From contig NW_005196756.1 in the NCBI RefSeq assembly GCF_000372725.1, forward strand, positions 227,807-291,806: a stretch of 64,000 nucleotides of DNA, read 5' to 3'. Source of the DNA: Emiliania huxleyi CCMP1516 (Eukaryota; Haptophyta; Isochrysidales; Noelaerhabdaceae). Positions within the stretch are counted from its first letter, which is position 1, and each line of letters starts with the position of its first letter. The position numbers and the translations under genes are program-made. Of the stretch, positions 10,301-21,500 are shown piece after piece. The notes below the pieces were generated by a model. That model saw only the letters and a list, made by a program, of their open reading frames with translations. It was not told the DNA's origin and did not search any database.

Positions 10301-12520
10301 GTTCACGCTCAACGGCTTCTGCGAGATTGGCGGCAACGACACCAGCTCGTTTGCAGCCATCGTGTCGTCGGACAGCGTGCCCGCCAACCACCCGGTGCGT
10401 GCTCGCTCGCTCGCGTGCTAGTATCCGCACCGCGCAAGCTCGTGACCAACAGCCCCCGCGCCGTTCAGGGCGGATGCGACGAGGGGCGCTTGTGGGAAGC
10501 ACTAATGGACGAGATCGACGAGGCGGTGGGCGAGCCGTTGCACCTGATTGGCGAGCCGCCGGCGTCCGTCAAGGGCGTCCACGAGAAGCCGCCGGTGAGC
10601 GCCCCTCTGGCTCTTTCTGTGTGCGAGCTTTGTAACCCGCTGACGGAACGATTGCCTGTGTTTGCGTGTAGGCCGAGGCCGACTTGGAGACCGTCCCGGC
10701 CTCGCGCAACAGCATGGAGCGCAAGGGCGAGCCTGAGATCGACTCTGTCGGCCCCGTCCACAGCAACAGGACGGGGATCATCGCTCGGGGACGCGACACC
10801 GTCTTGCCCGTGAACGACACGTCGCCCGAGTCGCGGCCCGCCGACGCTCGGAAGCCTGGGATGCTGGAGGTGCGGAAGCTGGTCGAGACTGGCCTCGGCG
10901 CGCCCGTCTCTGGCATGCACGCCGGCGGCGAGTGGCGGGCGAACGACGGATTGGCGAACGCTTCTCGAGTCCCGACCAAGGATTCTGTCAAGACCGAGGC
11001 GCCGCCGGATGCGGCGTACGCCCCTCTCGCGACCCTTGAGGCGTCCATCGGCCTCCTGGTCGCCCCGCTCGGCCCGCCAACGACAAAGCCGGCGGACGTC
11101 GGGCGAGCGGCAGCGCCCCAGCACCTCCTCTTCCTCCAGAGCGACCGGGCCATCGATGCGCGTCTGACGGCCGCGCTGGGGGAGTTTGCGTGTCCCGCAG
11201 AGCTCCGCTCCACCCGGATCTCCGACTCGAACGCGGTCGAGTCCGATCTCTTCTCCGTCTCAAGCAGGTGCGCCGACTGGCAGCGCGCCTGCGCCTCCTT
11301 TGCCCGCACCAACTCCTCGCTGCTCGAGGTCGGGCAGGGCGAGCTGAAGCGGGCGCATCAGGCGCTCGGCGACCCGCACTGCACTCCCCACGCCGCTGCA
11401 TCGGCTGCCAAACCATCACCCCTGCCCACCCGCGCCGCTGCCCGTTCTGCCCGCCCTGTCTGCCCTGCATGAACACTCGCTGCATTTGGCCGCTCCAGGT
11501 GCGCACCCGCCGCCCCGCCACGGCGGAACGGCGCTTTGCGCTCGAGTCCGAGGAGCCACCAGGCTGCTGGGCCGCCTCTAGCAAGGCCCAGGCGTCGCTG
11601 CCCATCCCGGCCCAGTGGTCCGAGACTGAGGCGGTGCCCATGATTCTGCCGGTTCCGCCAAAGACCGTTCCGCCAAAGACCGAGGTGTCGGAGGAGCAGC
11701 GCAGCGAGGCGTCGCTGGAGGAGCTAGCGCGGCGAGCGGAGGTCTGCGCCACTCAGATCGCCGACTCAAAGACGGCCGAGTCGACCGATCTCTTCTCAAT
11801 TTCAAGTGACCTCGCCGGCTCGCGGCCACGCTGCGTCTCCTTCAACTGCGCCGACTCTACCACGCTCGAGTTCGAGCAGGGCGAGCTAGAGTGGGCGGAC
11901 CAGGCGAGCCGCGCTGTTTGCTCGCCGTGCCGCCGCGTTCCTATCGTTCCTCTGGCCCAAGCCATATCACGTGCTTCTTCCAGCGTGCCTGACGGACTGT
12001 CGCACGCGCTTGCCTTTCCACAGGCCGACATCTTCACGGCCGAGACGGACACGGCCGGCAGCTCTCCCTGGCCCCTCCTCATGAGTGCCCTCATTGGGTG
12101 CCTCGGCGTCTCTGTCGTGGCGCTGAGTTGGAGAGGCTCCACGGCTAGCAAGACCGGCCCCGACAAGGTCCAGAAGCGCTCGAGGCGCGCCAAGAAGATC
12201 GAGGGCATGGCACCGACTGGCAGCACCCAGATCTTCTTCTACTTCTTCTGCTTTGTCGCAATGGTCGGCCTGTGCGGCGTGACCTACGAGGCCTCGATCG
12301 CGAGGTACACTCGGTGGCGCGGCGCCATGTTGGGCCTCCTATCCGTCAACAGCATCGTGCCCGAGTCGTGTCCCGCCGACGCCGCTGGGAAGGCCCGGCG
12401 GGTTGTCGAGACGGGCCTCGTCGGCGCGGTAGCTTTGCGGCTCGGCGGAATCGCCTCGCTCGAGCCATCCGCCGCCCAAGTCCGCGTGGCCGCCGCCGCG
12501 CTGCTACTCGGCAGGGCGGC
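7360..12520 (+). other. N-terminal part of the giant protein: repeated exon segments and four hydrophobic helices
   Basis: This part (residues 1 to about 1435) is not a family I recognise. It has four hydrophobic segments: near residue 580 (PLLMPAIVLILLAIACGAIG), near 784 (LLRLFGILALCLGAAFAHF), near 1285 (LLMSALIGCLGVSVVALSW) and near 1340 (QIFFYFFCFVAMVGLCGV). Basic stretches such as RRAKK and RRNSKARR lie close to several of them. Segments recur as diverged duplicates: KNTTP plus G-V-T-K/T-x-x-PAL motifs in exons 2, 3 and 5, and a D-S-x-x-x-E-S-x-DLFS-x-SS segment in exons 8 and 9. Exon 1 repeats GEPASLE twice. Confidence 0.55.
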
Positions 12521-15500
12521 CGCGTCTCCGCCGCCTCTGTCCCCGCCCCCGCCGCCACTGTCCCCGCCTCTGTTCCCGCCTCTCTCTCCGCCGCAGCCGC
12601 CTTCGCCGCCGCCGGCGCCGGCGCCGCCCTTTCCGCAGTCGCCGCCGTCCTTGCCGCCATCTCCGTCGCCTTCTTCGCCTCCGCCCTCACCGGCGCACCC
12701 GCCCAAACCTCCGCCGCCGGCGGCGCCGCCGCTGTCGCCGCCGCCCTCTCCGCCGCCGCCGCCGCTGCCGCCGCCGCCGCCGTCCTCTCCGTCACCGCCG
12801 CCGCCGCCGCCGTCGCCGCCACCGCCGCCGCCGCCGCCGCCCTCGCCACCGTCGCCGCCGTCTCCGCCACTGCCGCCGCCGCCGTTGACGTGCGTCTGGG
12901 GGGCCTCTGCTGTGGCGTCGTCGCAGTTCGACTCTACCTGCATAAAAGGGAGCAGCTGGAACGCGTGTGAGGCGACCGGCGAGCCAGACGTCGCCCCCAG
13001 TTGCGGTGATGCCCGCGGCGCGTGGGCACCCGCAGGTACCGCTGACACCGCAGAATGGCTCGAACTGACGTTTGGCAACCTCTATGAGGTCCACCAGCTC
13101 TACATCTTCGAGACGTTCAGGGCGCCGTTCGTGACCAAAGTTGAGGCCACGTCCTCCTTCGTAGCAGGTAGCATTACGATCTGGGAGCAGACGGACACGA
13201 CGGTTTGCGGCGAGGCCCTCGAGGTGGTCGTGCTTGGCGGCGTGCTCGCCGATACGATCAAGATCTGGACGCAGGTCTCTGGCTGGGAGGAGATCGATGC
13301 GGTGCAGATGTGCGGCCTCGTTGTTCCGCCGCCGCCGCCCGCGCCGCCTTCTCCGTCGCCCCCACCGTCTCCGTCGCCCCCACCGACATCTCCGCCGCCG
13401 CCGCCGCCATCGCCGCCCTCTCTACCGTCGCCGCCCTCTCTGCCCCCACCCTCACCGCTGCCGCCGTCACCGCCGCCGCCGCCTCTATCTCCGCCGCTGC
13501 CGCCCTCTCCGCTGTCGCCGCCCTCTCCGCCCCCCTTGCCTCCTGCTCCGCTGCCCTCCTTGCCCCTCTTGCCTCCTGCTCCGCCGCCCTCCTTGCCGCC
13601 GCCGCTGTCGTGTACATTTGTCCTCACCGCGACGCGGACGGCCAGTAGCATCTTGCAGCTCTCCGAGCTACGGCTCTTCGAGGGGCCCACGCAGCTCATC
13701 ATCGCGACGCTCAGCGTCCCCGGTGGCAGCAGCCCTGCCAATGAGGAGATCACCAACCTCGTCGACGGCCTCACAAGTACAAAGTGGCTCGACTTCCGGA
13801 CCTCGGGCAGCCGCACGATCATCTTCACCATCGCCGGCGCACCCTTCATCACCGGCTACCAGCTGTACACCGCCAACGACGCCATCGAACGAGATCCGAC
13901 GTCGTGGGCACTCACCTGTGATGATGGGACGGCGGACAGTGTCTCCTCCTACTCGCCGCCGACCGCCAGGTTCACCTCATACGGGCTTGCGGCTTTCCGC
14001 AGCATGCCGCCGCCTCCGCCTCAGAGGCCGCCGCCCTCACCGCCCTCGCCGCCCTCGCCACCATCGCTGCCGCCGTCGCCGCCGTCGCCGCCGTCGCCGC
14101 CGTCGCCGCCGTCGCCGCCGCCGCCGCCGCCGCGCCCACCGCTAAGGCCGCCTTCGCCACCACTGCCCCCTCCGCCGCCTTGGACGGGTTTCGTCGATAA
14201 CTGGCGGCTGGTTCGGCGTGTTCAAAGCGGCACTACGTGGCATCCAGCCACCGATGGGCTGATGGGAACTGACGTCTACGGCACTCCATGTGGGCCCTCC
14301 GACTCGTGCACTTTCTCGATTGATTGGTCAAACGTCCCCTTCACGCACTTCCTCTTCGCGACGGGTGATGCGGCAAAGTGGCTCATCTGCACCAGAGACG
14401 CCGCCATTGGAACTACGTACAGTAATTCTCGTCGACCGATCCTTGCATCCTCCACCAACAGCGACAGCTATTATGCGCGGTGGTACAACCGTGGTGCGTC
14501 ATACAACCGTGAAGACCCATGGATTTCCCTCGTCGACCACGGGGATGCAATACCTGCGGGTGATCTGCTGTACGGAGGAGCCAGCTCTGGCATGCGTGGC
14601 GAATCCGTCTTGCCCAACAACAACGGTGCCAACGTGTACATTGGCGCCATCCGTCCGCCCCCCCCACCTCCGACACCGCCGTCCTTGCCGTCTCCGCCTT
14701 CATCGCCGCCGTCTCCGCCGTCACCGCCCTCCCCGCCCTCCCCGCCCTCCCCGCCGCCTTCTGCTCCCCTCGCGTGGTCCTGCCCGTTCGACAACTCGAT
14801 AGATTGCAGCGGCGCTGCCGTATGCAACGACGCCACGTATACCCAAGCGTTAGGGTTAGGGTTGGCCCAAGAGTACCTGCAGCTGACGCCCGCGTCCAAC
14901 GGAAAGAACGGCTTCGTGCAACTACCATCTGCGAGGTACGCGGGATTCAGCCTGACGTTGGAGTACTTCTTCACAAGCCATTCCGGAGCTGACGGGGTGG
15001 GCATCGTGTACTGGCCGTGCCCCACCAGCGCGCCCTCGTGCGCGGATTGGAACCATGCGTGGGAGAAACCTGAGTACTTCATGGGCGACACGGGCGGTCT
15101 TGCGTGGGGCCTGAGCGAGTGGCAGGGAAAATCCCGACTCGCGCACGGCGGGACGATTGACGAGGTCACGTGGAACGATCAGATGTACGGCGGGGCATGG
15201 CACAGCCTAGCCCTTACGTACGATGGCGCTCGTCTGAGCGGCTCGATCGACGGGACGTTGATCCATGAGAACAGCGTGTCGACTGCACCGGTCATGCACG
15301 ACTGGTGCATCGTCGTGGGTGCACGGACTGGCGGAGCCAACAACGAGCACTCAATCAGGAACCTGCAGTTGAACGCGTGGGGCTTCCCTCCAGCACCCCC
15401 CTCGTCGCCGCCGCTGCCGCCGCTTCGCCCATTTGCGCTGCCGGCTGGTGCGAACGCGTGGTACCGAATGGGCGAGTTTGACCTCACCGAGGGCACCTGG

Positions 15501-18500
15501 CCGGACGCGAGCGGCAGCGGCAACGCTGCGACGCTGTCCGGCTACGGATTCTCACGGGTTCGCGAGAGCGGCAACGGGTCGCCAGGGTTCGTGACTGCGC
15601 TGAAAGGCGGCACGTCTTCGGTGGTCCGGTTCGGACCCGGCCGCATCATCGAGAGCGAGTTCACCATCTGCTCGGTGACGAGGTACACCGGAGGGCTCAA
15701 GGGCCGGATCCTTAACGGGGGCGACGTCAACTGGCTCCACGGACATCATGCTGGTGACGTCGGCGTGGCGCACTACCACGGCTGGAAAACCGCCGAGACC
15801 GGATCGCAGCTAAAGCTCTCCCCCGACACGGACTGGCTCGTCATGTGTGGCACGAACGCGGGATCGCAGCTAAAGCTCGCGAACGACGTGGACGTGGGCA
15901 CATCAGATGGCGGCTCAGGCGGCACCTCGCTCTGGATCAACGGCGGTCTATATGCGTCACAAAGCTCCGACTTTGCCATCGCGGAGCTCATCGTGTGGCC
16001 GCGCGGGCTGGCGACCGACGAGATGTACGCGGCAGCGTCCCATCTGAGCGGCAACGTGCTCGGCGCCTTCCCGCCACCCTCACCGCCGCCCTCGCCGCCC
16101 TTCTCACCGCCATCGCCGCCGTCGCCACCGTCACCGCCGCTGCCGCCTCTATCTCCGCCGCCGCCGCCCTCTCCACCGCAGTCATGCGACGAGCCGAACG
16201 TCTGGTGCCCAGGCCTTGGCTCCGATCGATATCCGTGGGTGACCAAAGGGGTTTACTTCCAGCTCGGCGGCCAGCAGTATTTGAACGGCTGGGTTTGGGG
16301 GCCGTATCCGAGCGTCCGGCCGGGGCCGGCCACCCTCACCGTTGTGCTCGTTCGCAAGGGCGTGCGCAGCAGTTCGTCAGTCAGTTTGGGAGCAGACTAC
16401 ACCAACGCTGGCGGCTGCTGCCGCGCGATCCCCGGCCTCACTGCGAGGAGCCTCTTGATGAGCGAGTTTAGCGCCATCAACGTGGAGCAGGAGTTCAGCA
16501 TCTCGTTCACCCTGCCGCAGGATGCCACCACGCTCGAGGTGCGCTTGAACTTGCAGAGCAATCCCGACGTGGGCGTACGCCTCTTTGAGCTGAAGATGGC
16601 CTTCCCTCCTCCATCGCCTCCGCCGCCGTCCCCGCCGCCCTCGCCGCCCTTCTCACCGCCGTCGCCGCCGTCGCCACCGTCACCGCCGCTGCCGCCGCGG
16701 CCGCCGCGGCCGCCACCGCGGCCGCCGCCGCCGCCGCCGCCGCCCCCGGCTCCGCCGCCGCTGCCTCCCCTCGTCGACTTGAGCAGTGCTTCTACTTCAC
16801 AAAGTTCCACCGATCATGGCGGTGTTGCTTCCCGAGCGGTTGCCTCGTCGAACCCAAGCAGCAGCTGGTCCGACGGAACGTGCACTCACACAGCTACCTC
16901 GCCTGACCCATGGTGGCGCGTGACGTTCCCATCCACCTACACGGTGGTCGCTGTCCGCGTGTTGAATCGCGGCGATTGCTGCTCGGACCGTCTGAATGGG
17001 TTCACCGTCAAGGTATCGTCGTCGACTTGTGCCAACGATGTGCAGATTGGCCCTGGAGAGAACAAGCTCGTCACTTGCGACGCAGCGGCTGTGGGTGATA
17101 CATTGGCCATCTCGCTGCCGGGCAGCAGCCGAACTCTCACACTTTGCGGGGTTCGCGTCTACGTGCTGCCGTCGCCGCCATCGCCACCGTCGCCGCCGCG
17201 GCCGCCATTATGGGTAGCCGTTTCAGGGCAGTACGTGTTGCAGCAATCAGGCACCTGTCAACACCATATTACTGCAGCAAATGCTTGTGCTGCAGCAGCG
17301 TTTGCGCTTGATCTCTCCGACATCAGCCCCCACATGACCTTCGGCCCGCGGACGGACCAGCCTCCATTTTGCTCGTTCTTCCCTGCATTCTCTGGCATCC
17401 TCTTCTTCGAAGATGCTGGCGAGAACACAGGGAGTTGTACAAGTGGTGCTTTGTGCATCTGCCAGTTGGTGCCTCCTTCGCCGCCGCCACCGCGTCCTCC
17501 CTCTCCGCCTTCTCCGCCCCTACCCCCGCCAGAGCCTCCGTCCTTGCCATCACCGCCGATGCTTCCCCCGTCGCCTGATCCTTCGTCACCTCCTAGGTTG
17601 CCGCCTACGCCTCCACTCCCGTCATTCCCGTCACCCGTGCCGCCCGCGCCGCCCGTGCCGAATGGTCCGAACGCTGTGCAGTTAAGTAACCAGTTCGGTT
17701 TGCAGTGGCCGTCCGAGATCACCGCCCGCATTTGGCGGTTAGTCTTCCTAGGTGGCGGAGGCGGATTCAGGGGCCACAGCATCGGCTTTTACTCTGACCA
17801 GCGTTGCTCGCAGCGTACTGAGGTGAGACCAGTAGCCGTGTCAGATTCGGGTCACTACGGTTGCTGTGGTTTTGGATGCATGTTGGCACCGGACGGAACC
17901 AGCTGGAGATCGAGAGGAGTCGGCGATTGCTGCTGTGCAGCCTTCTTATTTCCAGACTTTCCGTGCAATCTGGATTTGCGCAATCCAAGCTGCTGGATTC
18001 AGGTAGACTTTGGCGAGGATGTGAACCTTGGATGCATAACGAGCACATTCCCTATATCACCTTATTTTAGGAACGAGCTCAGTTTTTATCCTGCTTTGCA
18101 ATATGTGGCCTCATCTGGTGAATGGGCCCTCGCTAGCAGCAACGACGTGCTGTGGCCCTCCCCTCCACCCCCAGCACTACCTCCGCCTCCGCCGTCTCCG
18201 CCAGTGAGTCCACGCCCACCTTCTCCGACGCCAGTGAGCCCCCCCCCCCCTTCTCCGACGCCGTCTCGACCAACGCCTCAAAGTCCGCCGCCAGGTCCGC
18301 ACCCACCTACCTCGCCGTTTGTCCCTCCTGACTCTCCTCCCGCCCCGACTCCACCGCCTGTTTCGCCTCTGCCTCCACTTCTCCCTGGAGAAGTCATCGT
18401 TGGTTCAATTTCAGAATTGCGTTCTGCTGTGGCCGACGATTCAATGCACATCATTCACTTGGCAGGTTTTCGATACGATCTTTCTACGTACAATGATCTT

Positions 18501-21500
18501 GCCGAAGGATTGCAGCTCAAGCGCAATATGAGCCTCATAGGACTGCCCGGGCACGAGGTCATATTGGACGCAGCTGCTGGGGGTTATGGAACAGACGTAT
18601 GGGCGCACGGAAAACGAGTGATTCAGATCGGTGAGGGCGCAAATGTTGAACTCGAAAATCTCATCCTTACGGGCGGGCGGGCAGCGGGAGCATCACCCTC
18701 TAGTCCTGTTTACAGGGGTGCCGCACTGTACAACACAGGACATGTTTCGATGAGGCGATGCACCATGCGTGGCAATTACATTTCGTATGCGACTGGAGTA
18801 ATATTCAATGCAGACTCAGGACGTCTTGTTGCACACGATTGTGCATTCGAAAGCAATGCTGGACTACACGGACAATTAGGTCACAGTGCTGGCGTTGTAC
18901 TACACAATATGGGCGAAATGGAGCTCGTCAACTCAGTTGTGAGGTCAAACTGCGGAGGTATGGATAATATGGGGGAAGAGTGGGGAAGTATGGTCACTAA
19001 CTCTATCTGGGGGAAGATGACGTTAATCAACTGTGACATCTCCAACAACTCTGGCCATCGGATCGTCGTTAATGAAGGCGATATGCTAATGAGCAACACT
19101 GGTGTACTTGGAAACTTTATGCTGGCCGGGGGGCAGGGGGAAGTCCGCTGCAATGCATGCAGGGAAAGACTAGGCTCTGCAGAACCTTGCGCGGCAGTCG
19201 GCGACCTCATTAACGGCGAGCTGGCCAGGCTTCTCTACATGCTGCCTGCACCCCGAGGCAGCTATCTGGACAGTGTCTTTGAGTGCCAACCAGTCATGTG
19301 CGTTGGTGATCAAGGCTCGGTGCAGCCATGTGCAAGTGGGCAGCTTTGCGACTTCTCAAAGTATGCTGGGCGTCACATGACTCGGGTGGCACAAGATGTT
19401 ACCTTTCGGGAAGGATATCCCCATGCGTGTGACGCTGGACACTACGGAAATTCGACCAACGTCAACACGCAGGCGAGCTCGATGTGTCAAGGCCCTTGTA
19501 TTCCGGGCCATTTTTGCCCACGCCGCAGCGTACAGCCAAATCTGTGCCCACCTGGATCAACCTCTCCGGCTGGCGCGAAAGATGTAAAGGATTGCACGCT
19601 ATGCGACCCTGGCACATATGCCAAAGCCGGGGATACTGCATGCCTGGCTTGTCCTGCGGGAACTTTTCAAAGCAGCTTCGGTCAAAGCTCTTGCCTGCCA
19701 TGCCCGCCGGGCCACGGTTGCCCAATGAGATCCGCAGCACCCGCTACTTGCACGCCAGGGACCTTTGCTGTCGAGACGCGGCTCCCCAAATGCGAGCTGT
19801 GCGCTGGCGGGACCTATCAGAACAACACCGGCGCGATGGGCTGCCTCGCGTGCGAGCAGGGCAACTACTGTCAGACGGGTGCGTCGGCGCCGCTGCCGTG
19901 CGAGGCTGGCAGCTACTCGAGCGCCACCAACCTCTCCGACGCGAGCGAGTGCACCGACGCCTCGCCGGGCCATTTCGCCACCACCGGCTCGACGCAGCAG
20001 ACGGCGTGTCGCCAGGGTAGCTTCGCCGCCAAGGCGCGCAGCGAGGCTTGCGAGCTGTGCCCCGAGGGCTACTACCAGAGCAAGCCCGCCGCCACCCACT
20101 GCGTCCGCTGCGCTGCCGGCAAGTTGTGCCCTCAGGGCTCGTCGCGCGAGCTGGACGCGCAGTGCGCGCCTGGCACGTACGTCAGGCTGACCGACCAGAG
20201 CGGCGACCCCGAGTGCCTCGCTTGCCCCGCCGGCTCGTCGTGCGGCGGCGGGGCGGCGCCGCCCTCCGAGTGCTCGCCGGGCTCTTTCGCCGCCACGGCC
20301 GGCCTCTCCAAGTGCGCCAGCTGTGCGGGCGGGACCTACCAAGGCGAGCCGAACGCGACGGGCTGCCTGCTGTGCTCGGAGGGCAGCTACTGCGAGCCAG
20401 GCGCGTCGGCGCCTCTGCCGTGCGAGAAGGGCACGTTCTCCAACGCCACGGACCTCACCGCCGCCTCGCAGTGTACCGACGCCTCGCCGGGCCATTTCGC
20501 CACCACCGGCTCGACGCAGCAGACGGCGTGCGCCAAGGGGTCGTACACGAGCGAGACCAAGCAGGGCGAGTGCACGCCCTGCGCCGGCGGCACGTACCAG
20601 GACGCGGAGGCACAGACGGCGTGCAAGCCGTGCGAGGCGGGCGGCTACTGCGCTGTTGGCGCGTCGGCGCCGCTGCCGTGCGAGGCTGGCAGCTACTCGA
20701 GCGCCACCAACCTCTCCGACGCGAGCGAGTGCACCGACGCCTCGCCGGGCCGTTTCGCCACCAGGGGCTCCACGCAGCAGACGGCGTGTCGCCAGGGTAG
20801 CTTCGCCGCCAAGGCGCGCAGCGAGGCGTGCGAGCTGTGCCCCGAGGGCTACTACCAGAACGCGCCCGGTGCCACCGAGTGCATTCGCTGTGCGCCTGGG
20901 AAGCTCTGTCCTGAGGGCGCGACGCTCGAGCTGGCGGCGCCGTGTGATCCGGGTACATACGTCAATATGACTGACGCCGACGGCGACCCCGAGTGCCTCG
21001 CTTGCCCCGCGGGCTCATCGTGCGGCGGCGGGGCGGCGCTGCCGTCGGAGTGCTCTCCGGGCGCCTTTGCCAACACGACCGGCCTCTCCGAGTGCTTGAG
21101 CTGCGCGGGCGGTTCCTACCAGGACAAGGCGGGCGCGACGAGCTGTCTCGCGTGCGAGATGGGTAGCTACTGCGCCGAGGGCGCATCGGCGCCGCGGCCG
21201 TGCAAGGAGGGTACCTATTCGACCGCCACCAACCTCACCGCCGCGAGCGAGTGCACCGACGCCTCGCCGGGCCACTTCGCCACCACGGGCTCGACGCAGC
21301 AGACGGCGTGCGCCAAGGGGTCGTACACGGACAAGCCCAAGCAGGGCGAGTGCACGCCTTGCGCTCCTGGCACCTCGTCGGAGCAAGGCAGCGACGAGTG
21401 CGACGAGTGCGAGGTTGGTTCTTACGCCGCCAACGCTGGCCAGGGCCAGTGCATCCCATGTCCTAATCCCCTCAGTAGTGGGCGCGGCGACGTCACCTGC

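Noticed and set aside
12346-14163. Ala/Arg/Gly-rich open frames antisense to the proline linkers
   Set aside because: Mirror frames of CCG/CCT codons of the giant gene; no recognisable domain.
14849-14865. GTTAGGGTTAGGGTTGG, telomere-like repeat
   Set aside because: Only about two units, inside a well-supported concanavalin-A-like coding module (encoding LGLGLA); best seen as chance.
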